Assembly: GCA_963796195.1 (NCBI GenBank)
Contig: CAWCKS010000011.1
Location: 248,001-312,000 of the forward strand
Origin: CAWCKS01 sp963796195
GTDB lineage: Bacteria; Pseudomonadota; Alphaproteobacteria; Rhizobiales; Xanthobacteraceae
Length of the DNA stretch: 64,000 nucleotides
Direction: 5' to 3'
Part shown: piece after piece, positions 41,511-57,187 of the stretch
Layout: each line of letters starts with the position of its first letter
How positions within the stretch are numbered: the stretch's first letter is position 1
Program-made: the position numbers and the translations under genes
The notes under the pieces: generated by a model
Database searches by the model: none
Told to the model about the DNA's origin: nothing
The model's input: only the letters and a program-made list of their open reading frames with translations

Positions 41511-41993
41511 ATGAGCCTCAACTCCGTTCGCGCGTATTTCAAGGAGCACGCGTCCGACATCACCGTGCTGGTTACCGAGACCAGCTCGGCGACAGTCGAA
41601 GAAGCCGCAAGCACGCATGGTGTTGAACCAGCGCGGATTGCGAAGACGCTGTCGCTGCGCGTCGGCGATCGCGTCGTGCTGGTGGTGGCGAGCGGCACCG
41701 CGCGCCTCGACAACCGCAAGGTCAAGGGCACCTTTGGCGGACGGGCCTCGATGCTGGGCGGCGAAGAGGTCGAGGCGATCACCGGCCATCCGGTGGGCGG
41801 TGTCTGCCCGTTCGGGCTGAAGAGGCCCTTGCCCGTCTATTGCGACGTTTCGCTGAAGGCATTTGACGAGGTGGTGCCGGCCGCCGGGGCGCGCAACAGC
41901 GCCGTCCGGATCAATACGATGCGGATGGCTCAGCTGATCGGCGCCGAATGGGTCGACGTCTGCAAGGATCCGCTGGCTGCGGCAGCACAGTGA
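41511..41993 (+). CDS. YbaK/EbsC family protein (Cys-tRNA deacylase-like)
   Basis: A 160-residue YbaK/aminoacyl-tRNA-editing domain: EEAASTHGVEPARIAKTLSLRVGDRVVLVVASGTARLDNRKVKGTFGGRASMLGGEEVEAITGHPVGGVCPFGLKRPLPVYCDVSLKAFDEVVPAAGARNSAVRINTMRMAQLI. The catalytic Lys of the editing site is in ARIAKTL (about residue 45). It probably hydrolyses mischarged aminoacyl-tRNA in trans; which amino acid is unknown. It is convergent with the adenylate cyclase, with 6 bp between stops. Confidence 0.9.
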   Translation: MSLNSVRAYFKEHASDITVLVTETSSATVEEAASTHGVEPARIAKTLSLRVGDRVVLVVASGTARLDNRKVKGTFGGRASMLGGEEVEAITGHPVGGVCPFGLKRPLPVYCDVSLKAFDEVVPAAGARNSAVRINTMRMAQLIGAEWVDVCKDPLAAAAQ

Positions 41994-41999
41994 GGTGAG

Positions 42000-43421
42000 C
42001 TAGACCCGATATACGGGCACCGCGCCGGCAACGCCTTTCAATTCAGCCTCGCCCCGTTGCACATCGAGAGGCGTCAGGATCGCATCAACTCCGGGCGCGG
42101 CATGAACCTCCTCGGTCATCCAGATCTCGTCGCCGCCGGCAAGGTTTTGCACGCGTGCGGCAATGTTGACGGTCTGGCCGAAGTAATCGAGCCGCTCGTT
42201 GAGCGTCACAGCGATTGCCGCGCCCCGGTGCAGCCCGATCTTCAGCACGAAATCGCGCTGCACGCGGTCGCGGTTCAGCCGCTCGATGGCGTCGCGCATG
42301 TCGAGCGCAGCGCGCACCGCGTCGGCCGGGTTCAGGAACGCCGCCATGACCGCGTCCCCGATGGTCTTGGTGACCGCGCCATGGTGCTTCACTGTGACCG
42401 CCTGCAGCTCCTCAAAATGCCGCTGCACCAGCATGTAGGCGTTGAGGTCGCCGATCCGCTCATAGAGCGCGGTCGAGCCCTTGAGGTCAGTGAACAGCAG
42501 GGTGATTTCGCGCACTGCAATGCCTTCGGTGGCGCGGATGATTTCTGCGCGGAAGAAATCGCGGAAGGTTTGGGTGGCGAGCAGCCGGCTGCCCGAGAGG
42601 TGAGGTGCGAATTTAAGCGAGACGCCGCTCTGGGCGAGTTCAGGTGGAAATTCGAGAATTCCGAACACCGACGGTCGATTCGATGTGTTGGCAAGGGCGA
42701 ACACCGCGCTGCCGCTCGCGAGCGTACCTTGCGTCGGGTTCCAGGCACCGCCGTCGATCACGACGGGAACATGCTGCGGCGCTGACGCTGTTTCGTCCGA
42801 CACCGCAAAACCGAAGCTGGCGTCGGTCATCATGTCGAAGCCAACCAGCACGCTCGGCTTCGCGTTCACCGCGAGCTCGGCGGTCTCGCCTGGCTTGAGC
42901 CGCGTGATCCCGCGCAGGCTCGACTTGAGGATCTCGACCCACGGCACGCCATCCGGCGTCAATCCCACCGGCGTGCCGCGATAGGTGAGGGCATAATCCC
43001 ACGCCGACAGCGAATCGGGATCGTGAAAGCGGATGCGCCGCACCGCCGGCGACACCGTGAAGGTCACCATGATGCAATCGTCGAGCGCGGCCTCGTAGTC
43101 GGCGTGGCACAGCGTGCAGTGGAAATGATTGTGCAGCGTGTTCAGGCTGCGAAAGCTTTCGACGACATCCGAGCACAGCGGACATACCAGCGACCAGTCC
43201 ATCTCGACGAGACCGGCGAGCGTTGCGTGCAGGAACAGGTCGACCGCTTCGGTTTCGGCGATGCCCTTCTCGCTGCCGAACTGGATCGGATTGACGCGGA
43301 AGACGGCTTCCTCGGCCTCGGCGCGCAGCAACGTTTCGAGGCGCGAGACCACTCGCGGCGACCAGGGTCGCGCCGCTTCAAGCTTCGCCAGCCGTTCTTC
43401 CAGAGCCTGCTCGTTGAGCAT
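42000..43421 (-). CDS. Adenylate/guanylate cyclase (class III) with zinc-ribbon and DUF5939-like region
   Basis: A 473-residue signalling enzyme. An N-terminal helical stretch with a zinc-finger-like set CPLC...CTLC (about residues 80-115) is followed by a DUF5939-like region (about 120-280). The class III cyclase domain (about 295-473) carries metal-binding Asp in LLFTDLKGST and TIGDAVMAAF, plus KIGLHRGAAIAVTLNERLDYFGQTVNIAARVQNL. ATP against GTP preference cannot be decided. The ATG at 43421 is chosen because residues upstream in the open frame do not resemble protein. A small exported protein gene lies 83 bp upstream. Confidence 0.87.
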   Translation of the reverse strand: MLNEQALEERLAKLEAARPWSPRVVSRLETLLRAEAEEAVFRVNPIQFGSEKGIAETEAVDLFLHATLAGLVEMDWSLVCPLCSDVVESFRSLNTLHNHFHCTLCHADYEAALDDCIMVTFTVSPAVRRIRFHDPDSLSAWDYALTYRGTPVGLTPDGVPWVEILKSSLRGITRLKPGETAELAVNAKPSVLVGFDMMTDASFGFAVSDETASAPQHVPVVIDGGAWNPTQGTLASGSAVFALANTSNRPSVFGILEFPPELAQSGVSLKFAPHLSGSRLLATQTFRDFFRAEIIRATEGIAVREITLLFTDLKGSTALYERIGDLNAYMLVQRHFEELQAVTVKHHGAVTKTIGDAVMAAFLNPADAVRAALDMRDAIERLNRDRVQRDFVLKIGLHRGAAIAVTLNERLDYFGQTVNIAARVQNLAGGDEIWMTEEVHAAPGVDAILTPLDVQRGEAELKGVAGAVPVYRV

Positions 43422-43504
43422 CGGCAACGGCCTCCGCGGGTTTTGCGGGCAGACGCTAGCATTTCGGCATAGACCAAAGAAGATCGTCTGACCGCTTGTA
43501 GGCC

Positions 43505-43969
43505 TTAGGTCGGCTTGCCCGCATCCGGACAATCGCCGGTCCGCCGCATCATGGCCAGGATCGACGACGAGGCCGATGGCGCGCTCTTGATGAAGTTCTC
43601 GATCGTCATCGCCACGAGATCCTTCGAGAAACGATAGGTGAGGACGGTCTTGACGCCGAGGCACGCCATCGCCAGCGCAAAGCCGTTGGCGAGCTGCTCG
43701 GTCTGGCTGAGCGCGCAGGTCTTGGCGAACTGCGGCGAGGCGCGATACTGCGCCATGGTGTCGGCAAGGAAGTGATCGTAGTCGGCGGAGGTGATGCAGG
43801 CCTTGGCCTTCACCGGCTCGCCCTGGAAATGACTGTTGCGGCTTTCGCTTTCGTACATCCCAGGCACGAACACCGGTTTTGGGCCGAGCAGCGGCGCCGA
43901 TTGCGGCCTGTCTTGCGCGGTGGCGCTCGTAGCAAGGCAGAGCAGAACAACAGTCAGAACAGATTTCAT
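43505..43969 (-). CDS. Hypothetical exported protein (DUF3617-like)
   Basis: A 154-residue protein with a signal peptide (KSVLTVVLLCLATSATA), then PVFVPGMYESESRNSHFQGEPVKAKACITSADYDHFLADTMAQYRAS...CALSQTEQLANGFALAMACLGVKTVLTYRFSKDLVAMTIENFIKS and a terminal GDCPDAGKP. The PGMYE opening and spaced cysteines are reminiscent of DUF3617 proteins; assignment is tentative. ATG 43969 is the start that gives a signal peptide. It is probably periplasmic. Confidence 0.65.
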   Translation of the reverse strand: MKSVLTVVLLCLATSATAQDRPQSAPLLGPKPVFVPGMYESESRNSHFQGEPVKAKACITSADYDHFLADTMAQYRASPQFAKTCALSQTEQLANGFALAMACLGVKTVLTYRFSKDLVAMTIENFIKSAPSASSSILAMMRRTGDCPDAGKPT

Positions 43970-44041
43970 TGTCGGCTCGTTCGTCAGAGACCGAACATCA
44001 GTCATCGAACGTCTGCCGTCAGGTTCAATCGGCGCCAAAAA

Positions 44042-44072
44042 CAAAAACGCCGCCTCCGTGAGGAGGCGGCGC
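44042..44072 (-). terminator. rRNA operon terminator
   Basis: On the minus strand a 10-bp GC stem (CGCCGCCTCC / GGAGGCGGCG, loop TCAC, 44049-44072) is followed by TTTTTGTTTTT. It lies about 60 bp after the 5S gene. No tRNA follows the 5S gene. Confidence 0.85.
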
Positions 44073-44133
44073 TTTTCGGTCGCGATCGCAAAATCGCTCG
44101 ATATCGTTCAGAGGAATTTTCGTCTGTCCTTGG

Positions 44134-44254
44134 CAGGCCTGGCAGCGACCTACTCTCCCAGGGCTTAAGCCATAGTACCATTGGCGCGGAGGAGTTTAAC
44201 GGCCGAGTTCGGGATGGGATCGGGTTCAGGCTCCTCGCTACAACCACCAGGCCG
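44134..44254 (-). rRNA. rrf: 5S ribosomal RNA
   Basis: The conserved 5S core is visible on the minus strand: GCCTGGTGGTTGTAGCGAGGAGCC at the 5' side, CCGATCCCATCCCGAACTCGGCCGTTAAA and GGGAGAGTAGGTCGCTGCCAGGC at the 3' side. Its ends pair (GGCCTGG/CCAGGC). The exact termini are estimated to within a few bases. Confidence 0.93.
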
Positions 44255-44392
44255 GCGAAGGACAGAGAATTTACGAAGCAATCGTTTGCGCTTTAAGCGC
44301 GTGGTCTTTCCTCTCATTCAGCCCAAGTCGCGCGAAGCGCGACCCAAGCAGCCAAAGTCGCGCAAAGCGACGTGGACATTGAAAATGAGAGC

Positions 44393-47221
<2,829 letters not shown>

Positions 47222-47677
47222 GCTCTCATTATCAATGTCCACACATTCTCGGCAGAACGGTTCTGCATCGCGCGTCGTCACGAGGACACCGCGTGTTGCA
47301 GGAGACACTGATTAGAAAGACCAGATTGCTTCGTAAGATCGGCCCGATGGCGATGCGGTCAAGCGTCGCCAGCAAGATCGTTGTGTCACGCACCATCTTG
47401 CGACGGCTTGCGACGAACGATCTGGAGATAGCGTTCCCGAATGCGCGAGCAGCATCTCATCGATGCCTTCGCGATCCAGGTCTCGGATCGATCTCCTCTT
47501 TACGATGTCAGAAATCACGCATGCGACTTCATTGAGAAGTTACATGCGAAGCTGTGTTTGCTTCGCGGACGTTTGTTGGTGTCGCCGGCTCCAGCCCGTC
47601 TTCGCCTTCGGCTACGCCGGGCACGCTTCGTCTTTGTCCCTGCGTGGCTGCGCCACGCGAAGCCGAAGGGCGAAGCG
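47222..47677 (-). other. 23S-tRNA-Ala internal transcribed spacer
   Basis: About 455 bp of spacer. It contains the 23S processing stem, and around 47590-47675 a long imperfect hairpin with arms rich in CTTCGCC/GGCGAAG and CTTCGGCT/AGCCGAAG. The short open frames in it are incidental. Confidence 0.7.
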
Positions 47678-47753
47678 TGGTGGAGCCAGACGGGATCGAA
47701 CCGACGACCTCCTGCTTGCAAAGCAGGCGCTCTCCCAGCTGAGCTATGGCCCC
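47678..47753 (-). tRNA. tRNA-Ala (TGC)
   Basis: A 76-nt cloverleaf with CCA end: acceptor GGGGCCA/TGGCTCC, anticodon arm CTGCTTTGCAAGCAG (TGC), T-loop GGTTCGATCCC. It is in the standard rrn spacer position. Confidence 0.97.
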
Positions 47754-47828
47754 TCAGGCGCGGGTCGATATCCCGGCCTCGCCCCTAGAGGCTTGCCGAG
47801 CCGAAGCTCGCTGAAAGCGAGCGAAGGC

Positions 47829-47905
47829 TGGTGGGCCTGGGAAGACTTGAACTTCCGACCTCACGCTTATCAAGCGCGCGCTCTAACCAACTGAGCTACA
47901 AGCCC
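47829..47905 (-). tRNA. tRNA-Ile (GAT)
   Basis: A 77-nt cloverleaf with CCA end: acceptor GGGCTTG/CAGGCCC, anticodon arm CGCTTGATAAGCG (GAT), T-arm GAAGTTCAAGTCTTC. It lies between the 16S and tRNA-Ala genes. Confidence 0.97.
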
Positions 47906-48151
47906 TGAAACGACGAGAGCCGAGCTAGTCGATGCAGATCAGGTTCGCCGATCGCGCGAAGCGTCGCGCGAGCGAAAATCATCTGCACGAGCGCAGCCCC
48001 TGGCGCGTGTTCGTCCGCGAAGAAAGAGAAACGAAGACGGCGGCGTCCCGCCAATGGAGCTCATCACTCCTGCGAATGATGGCCCCTGATGTTTCTGAAG
48101 AGATCCGAGAGAAAATGATCATCCGAAGATGAGCATCTCGTACCAAGGATC

Positions 48152-49648
<1,497 letters not shown>

Positions 49649-50576
49649 GACTTGAAACTTCGAACCGGCTGATCACAACGTTTGACGAGGTCCCACCATT
49701 ATTGGTCGCAAGCGATTCACATCGCTTACAGCCATGGTGTTACCTTTTAAACGTGACCGCCGAAGTCTTTCGTCCGACCGCAACATCCTGGGAAAGCTTG
49801 CGCTCTCGTCAGATGGTGCGGTCCGCAAGGACCCCGCCGTCCACGTTTCTCTTTCTTCTATTCAGTTTTCAAACAGCCCGGAGCCGAAGCGCCACATTCA
49901 CCCGGTAATCTCGCCTCCGGAACTCGCGAACCCACCCGACGACAATTCGCAACCGACGACCGGCCGGCTGCTAATTCACTCATCTCGATGAGGAGCTTCA
50001 GAGACGAAAACGCGCGCCAGTGCCAACGGCCTTGGCGGCGCCGCGTCAATTGGTGTGCTTATATGCCCGCCCCTCGGCGCTTGTCAACGCTAAAGTCAAC
50101 AAATTGTCGCAACATCGTCGGCTCGCTGTGATCCGGCGGGTCCGCGCCGATTTCCTCGTCCGACGCCGTACTTGAGCCACAATGTTGCGACGTCCTGACA
50201 TAAATCAGATAAGCAATGTTTCGCGACGAGCAACCCCTTCAGCAGGCGTTGTCTTTTGCGTTCGCACCCACGGGAAAGAAGGCCATGAGACAGCTTCCTT
50301 CGCCGCGCGTGCCGATCGCAAGCCGAGCAAGGGGAAACTGGCGCAACATTGACCTTCATAACTCCAGCAATCATGGTAGCTGCCACGTTATGGTCGCGAA
50401 CGCAGCAGAGACTGACGGCTCGACCGCGTATCCATTCTTCTCGTCGCAGCAATCCGCTTCAAATCACTAGGGTCGTCAAATCGGGGTGGCGGCTTTAGAG
50501 CCGCGTCGTGAAATTGATCCTTGGGCGAAAAGCTTCTTGGCTTGCAGTCTTGGGTAAGGTCTTGGGGGACTAGCGT
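49649..50576. other. rRNA leader and upstream intergenic region
   Basis: 49649-50050 is the 16S leader read on the minus strand from the promoter at 50058-50087. 50088-50576 separates the rrn promoter from the divergent M23 peptidase gene. Short frames occur here (for example plus 50216-50470) but none resembles a protein. GGGGGA at 50562-50569 is the likely Shine-Dalgarno of the peptidase gene. Confidence 0.6.
50058..50087 (-). promoter_or_regulatory. rRNA operon promoter
   Basis: On the minus strand TTGACA (50087-50082) is separated by 18 bp of GC-rich sequence from TATAAG (50063-50058). The consensus -35 and GC-rich region near the start fit a strong rrn promoter. It implies a leader of about 400 nt before 16S. 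Confidence 0.75.
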
Positions 50577-52598
50577 TTGAACCACGGGACGGCACGGGGG
50601 GCTGCTCACGGACGACTTGAGACGGGGTCGATCGACCTTGGTCACGAGCCGCCGTTGTCGGTTGATGGTACCGATGCGTCGGTGATCGACCGTCGTCGCG
50701 TTTCCGTGCAGTGGTTGAGCGGAACAATTCTGACCGGACTGTGCGGCGCGGCCTTGATTGGCGGCGCCGTTTTCGCATCGCTCGACGGCGAGATGACGTT
50801 CGCGAAGCTGCCCGAGCGCGTCGAGGGCGCGCTGCGCGGCGCCTTCAGTGCGAGCGATCGCCAGGCAACGCACAAGGGTGATCGTCTGCCGCCGCCGAGC
50901 GAAAGCGCCGCGGCCCACCAGACCATCAAGGTCTCGACCGTCGCCCATGTCGGCAACCGCGACGTCGTTCGCGTGCGCCCGTTCGTGCGCATCGCCGGCA
51001 ACCTGTCGCTGACGACGAGCGAGTTGTCGGCCAAGATACCGCCATTCAATGCGCAGCGGCTCCTGACCGATGTCGGCTCGCCGAGCCCAACCGACGACGG
51101 CCAGGCCGCGGCCGACGCCGCCGAGCCGGACGCCGAAGTCTCGTTCGTGATGCGCGATCTCGCGAGCGTCTTGCCGAAGGCCAAGATCGCAGCGATCGTG
51201 CCGATGGACGACGTGGTCATGCGGGTGCGTGACGCGTCGAACTGGCACGGCAACACGACCGAGCCGGTGCGCTACGCCTCGGCCAGCACGCCGACCGACG
51301 TGAAGATGGCCTATGCCGCCGAGAATGGCTCGGACCCCTACGCCGGCTTCGAGGCGCGGGTCGTTCCGGAAAACGTCACGCTGCTTGCCAAGACCAAGGA
51401 CCAGGTGACCGGTGGCAATCCGACGGGCGAACGCATTCACGTTGTCAAGAAAGGCGACAGCGTCGCCTCGATCCTGCGCGATCTCGGCGCAACGCCTGAG
51501 GACATCAAGCAGATCACAGCAAGCCTCGGCTCGCGTGGCCGCGACAACGGTCTGAAGGAAGGGGACAAGCTCCGCATCCTGATGGCGCCCGCGGGCCCCG
51601 GCCAGCGGCAGCAACCGATCCGCGTCGTCGTCGCCAACGACACGGCGGTGGAAGCCGTCGTCGCGTTCTCCGATCTCGGCAAATACGTCAACGTCGATGT
51701 CTCGAGCCTGAACACGAGCGAGACCGCGAGCAACGCCTCCAGTGACGACGATGACGATGATGATGACGGCAGCGGCGTCCGCCTGTACCAAAGCATTTAC
51801 GAGACCGCGCTGCGCAACAAAATCCCGGCGCCCGTCATCGAGGACATGATCCGCATCTACTCGTATGACGTCGACTTCCAGCGCAAGGTACAGGCTGGCG
51901 ACTCGTTCGAAGTATTCTATGCCGGCGAGGACGAGACGCCGAACCCCGACGTCAAGAACGACATCCTGTATGCGGCATTGACGGTCGGCGGCGAAACCAA
52001 GAAGTACTACCGCTTCCAGACCCCCGACGACGCGGTGGTCGACTACTACGACGAGACCGGCAAGAGCGCAAAGAAGTTCCTCGTGCGCAAGCCGGTCGCC
52101 AACGCGATCATGCGGTCGGGCTTCGGCTCACGGCACCATCCGATCCTCGGCTATACGGCCATGCATACCGGCGTCGACTGGGCCACCGCCTATGGCACGC
52201 CGATCTTCGCCTCCGGCAACGGCGTGATCGAGAAGGAAGGCCGGGAAGGCGGTTACGGCAACTACATCCGCATCAAGCATCCGAACGGCTATGAGACCGC
52301 CTACGGCCACATGTCGGCTTTCGCCAAGGGCATGGAGATCGGCAAGCGTGTCCGCCAGGGACAGGTGATCGGCTTCGTCGGTTCGACCGGCCGTTCGACC
52401 GGTCCGCACGTGCACTACGAAATCCTCGTCAACGGCCGTTTCGTCGATCCGATGCGCGTGAAGCTGCCGCGCGGCCGGTCGCTGGAAGGCCCAATCCTCA
52501 CTGCCTTCGAGCAGGAGCGCGATCGCCTCAACGGCATGATGAGCAAGGGCCCGATGGCCCAAGGCATGCCGGGCAAGACCGCCGACGCGAGCCATTAA
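50577..52598 (+). CDS. M23 family metallopeptidase with LysM-like domain
   Basis: A 673-residue inner-membrane-anchored murein hydrolase. A single membrane helix lies at about residues 45-67 (LSGTILTGLCGAALIGGAVFA), a LysM-like/OapA region at about 285-330 (RIHVVKKGDSVASILRDLGATPEDIKQI), and a low-complexity DDDDDDDD run near 390. The peptidase_M23 domain (about 530-630) has the zinc ligands in GSRHHPILGYTAMHTGVDWA and HVHYE. It starts with TTG at 50577, directly after a stop codon and 7 bp after GGGGGA; no ATG lies before the membrane helix. Probably periplasmic and involved in cell-wall remodelling or division. Confidence 0.9.
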   Translation: MNHGTARGAAHGRLETGSIDLGHEPPLSVDGTDASVIDRRRVSVQWLSGTILTGLCGAALIGGAVFASLDGEMTFAKLPERVEGALRGAFSASDRQATHKGDRLPPPSESAAAHQTIKVSTVAHVGNRDVVRVRPFVRIAGNLSLTTSELSAKIPPFNAQRLLTDVGSPSPTDDGQAAADAAEPDAEVSFVMRDLASVLPKAKIAAIVPMDDVVMRVRDASNWHGNTTEPVRYASASTPTDVKMAYAAENGSDPYAGFEARVVPENVTLLAKTKDQVTGGNPTGERIHVVKKGDSVASILRDLGATPEDIKQITASLGSRGRDNGLKEGDKLRILMAPAGPGQRQQPIRVVVANDTAVEAVVAFSDLGKYVNVDVSSLNTSETASNASSDDDDDDDDGSGVRLYQSIYETALRNKIPAPVIEDMIRIYSYDVDFQRKVQAGDSFEVFYAGEDETPNPDVKNDILYAALTVGGETKKYYRFQTPDDAVVDYYDETGKSAKKFLVRKPVANAIMRSGFGSRHHPILGYTAMHTGVDWATAYGTPIFASGNGVIEKEGREGGYGNYIRIKHPNGYETAYGHMSAFAKGMEIGKRVRQGQVIGFVGSTGRSTGPHVHYEILVNGRFVDPMRVKLPRGRSLEGPILTAFEQERDRLNGMMSKGPMAQGMPGKTADASH

Positions 52599-52620
52599 GG
52601 ACAGCAGCGAGCTTCAATGA

Positions 52621-52654
52621 AATGAGCCCCTCTTCGATCGAAGAGGGGTTCATT
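52621..52654. terminator. Shared terminator between M23 gene and clpB
   Basis: A 17-bp inverted repeat (arms 52621-52637 and 52638-52654) centred on CTTCGA-TCGAAG with flanking CCCC/GGGG and one G/T mismatch. It lies between the convergent M23 and clpB stops and can terminate in both directions. T-runs are short. Confidence 0.7.
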
Positions 52655-52668
52655 GCCTTGGGTCTTGT

Positions 52669-55266
<2,598 letters not shown>

Positions 55267-55505
55267 AGTCTTCCTTTCCCTCGGCACGTCCTGACGCCCA
55301 AAACGGCGCAATCAGAACATCTTCATTGGGTGGTTTTCGCCTTGAGGAACGTCAAAAACGGACCCCAAACGGACCCTTAAGGCATCCGCTGATCCCAATG
55401 TAGGAACCGATCGAACAAGGAAAAGAGGCGGCGAAGAATTCGTTCCAAAATCAGGGTCAACGCGCTTAACCTTCCGCGAAACCTGCCCGCCCACATGGCC
55501 CGCCG

Positions 55506-56273
55506 ATGCCCACCGCCGCGACCCTGACCTCGATCTATCGCTATCCCGTCAAAGGCCTGACGCCGCAACCCTATCAGCGGGTCACTTTGCGGGCCGGCCA
55601 GACCCTGCCGAACGACCGCCGCTACGCGGTCGAAAACGGCGCCAGCGGCTTTGATCCGGCGGCGCCCGCCTGGCTGGCAAAAACCCATTTCCTGATGCTG
55701 ATGCGGAACGAGCGGCTGGCGGCCTTGCGGACCTCGTTCGATGACGCGACGCATGTGCTGACCATCCGCCTCAACGGCGCGGAGGTCGCGCGCGGCGATC
55801 TCGAAACCGCCGAGGGACGCGCGGCGATCGAACGCTATCTCGCAAGCTACAGCGCGGTCGACCTCAAGGGTCCGCCAAAAGTGCTGACCGCGCCGCCGCA
55901 CAGCTTTTCCGACGTCGCGCGGAAAGTCGTCTCGATCATCAACCTCGCAAGTGTCAGGGCGATCGAACGGGCGATTGGTCGGCCCGTTAATCCCTTGCGT
56001 TTCCGCGCGAACCTCTATGTCGAGGGCTGGCCGGCCTGGTCCGAATTCGACCTGCTCGACAAGCCGATTGCGATCGGAAAGGCGCGGGCGAAAGTCGTCA
56101 AGCGCATCGTCCGATGCGCCGCCACCAACGTCGATCCGGTGACGGCCGCGCGCGACTTGGAGATTCCGCAGACGCTACAACAGAACTTTGGCCACGGCGA
56201 CTGCGGCATCTATGCGGAGGTGACAGACGACGGCGAAATCGCAATCGGTGATGCGATCGCCGCGCTGGCCTGA
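55506..56273 (+). CDS. MOSC domain-containing protein
   Basis: A 255-residue protein with an N-terminal beta-barrel-like region (TLTSIYRYPVKGLTPQPYQRVTL) and a MOSC domain (about residues 110-250). The expected sulfur-carrying cysteine lies in the RFRANLYVEG...VRCAATNVDP segment (VKRIVRCAATNVDPVTAARD). MOSC proteins bind molybdenum cofactor or carry sulfur; mARC-like reductases belong here. The partner is unknown. It is divergent from clpB and followed 21 bp later by an alpha/beta hydrolase gene. Confidence 0.9.
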   Translation: MPTAATLTSIYRYPVKGLTPQPYQRVTLRAGQTLPNDRRYAVENGASGFDPAAPAWLAKTHFLMLMRNERLAALRTSFDDATHVLTIRLNGAEVARGDLETAEGRAAIERYLASYSAVDLKGPPKVLTAPPHSFSDVARKVVSIINLASVRAIERAIGRPVNPLRFRANLYVEGWPAWSEFDLLDKPIAIGKARAKVVKRIVRCAATNVDPVTAARDLEIPQTLQQNFGHGDCGIYAEVTDDGEIAIGDAIAALA

Positions 56274-56294
56274 CAAAAAAGCGGGAGGAGCAAA

Positions 56295-57185
56295 ATGCCC
56301 TATGCGACGACGTCCGACAGTGTGCGCCTGCATTATGAGGAAGCCGGTAGCGGCACGCCGATCCTGTTCCTGCATGAATTCGCCGCCGACCATACCAACT
56401 GGGAACCGCAGATGCGGTATTTTTCGCGCGGTCATCGCTGCATCGCCTACTCCGCGCGCGGCTACACGCCATCCGACGTACCGCCCGCGAAAGACGCCTA
56501 CACCTACAAGCATTTCTATACCGACGCGCTCGCCGTGCTCGATCACCTCAAGATCGACAAGGCGCATTTCGTCGGCCTATCGATGGGCTCCTACTCGTCG
56601 CTGCAGGTCGGCCTCAATGCGCCACAGCGGGCGCTGTCGTTGACGCTCGCTGGTGTCGGCTCAGGTTCGGACCTGAAAAATCTGGAAAAATTTCGCGCGC
56701 AATGCCAGGCCAATGGCGAGCAGTTCGCCACCATCGGCGCCGATGGTGTTGCCAGGACGACGCGCGAGGCGCCGAGCCGGATTCCGTTTCTGCTCAAGGA
56801 CCCGCGCGGCCACAAGGATTTTTACGACGCGCTGGCGCGGCACGATTCGCTCGGCTCCGCCAACACCATGCGCAGTTTCCAGGGCGGCCGCCCATCGATC
56901 TACACGCTGGGCGAGGCGATCCGCAAAGTGCCGACGCCGACGCTGATCATCTGCGGCGACGAGGACGACAACTGCATCGAGCCGAGCCTGTTCCTGAAGC
57001 GGCACCTGCCCGCCTCGGGCCTCGCCATGTTCCCGAAGTCAGGCCACGTGCTCAACCTCGAGGAACCCGCGCTGTTCAACGAGATGGTCGAGCGCTTCAT
57101 CGCGCTCGTTGAGGCCGGCCGCTGGCTGCCGCGCGACCCCCGCTCAATGGGTGAAGCGCTGGGGTCGATCGCGCGACCGCTCTAA
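56295..57185 (+). CDS. Alpha/beta hydrolase
   Basis: A 296-residue alpha/beta-fold hydrolase. The oxyanion region is LFLHEFAADHTNWEPQMRYFS (about residues 23-43) and the nucleophile elbow is GLSMGSYSS (Ser at about 99). The acid lies around ICGDEDDNCIEPS (about 218-230), and the catalytic His in FPKSGHVLNLEEP (about 250). This is similar to haloalkane/3-oxoadipate lactonase-like hydrolases; substrate not known. ATG 56295 has GGGAGGAG 6 bp upstream. It lies between two MOSC genes, co-directional with the first and convergent with the second. Confidence 0.92.
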   Translation: MPYATTSDSVRLHYEEAGSGTPILFLHEFAADHTNWEPQMRYFSRGHRCIAYSARGYTPSDVPPAKDAYTYKHFYTDALAVLDHLKIDKAHFVGLSMGSYSSLQVGLNAPQRALSLTLAGVGSGSDLKNLEKFRAQCQANGEQFATIGADGVARTTREAPSRIPFLLKDPRGHKDFYDALARHDSLGSANTMRSFQGGRPSIYTLGEAIRKVPTPTLIICGDEDDNCIEPSLFLKRHLPASGLAMFPKSGHVLNLEEPALFNEMVERFIALVEAGRWLPRDPRSMGEALGSIARPL

Positions 57186-57187
57186 GA

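Noticed and set aside
55267..55380. Heat-shock (sigma32) promoter upstream of clpB
   Set aside because: CACCCAATGAAG resembles a -10, but I found no convincing -35 at the right distance.
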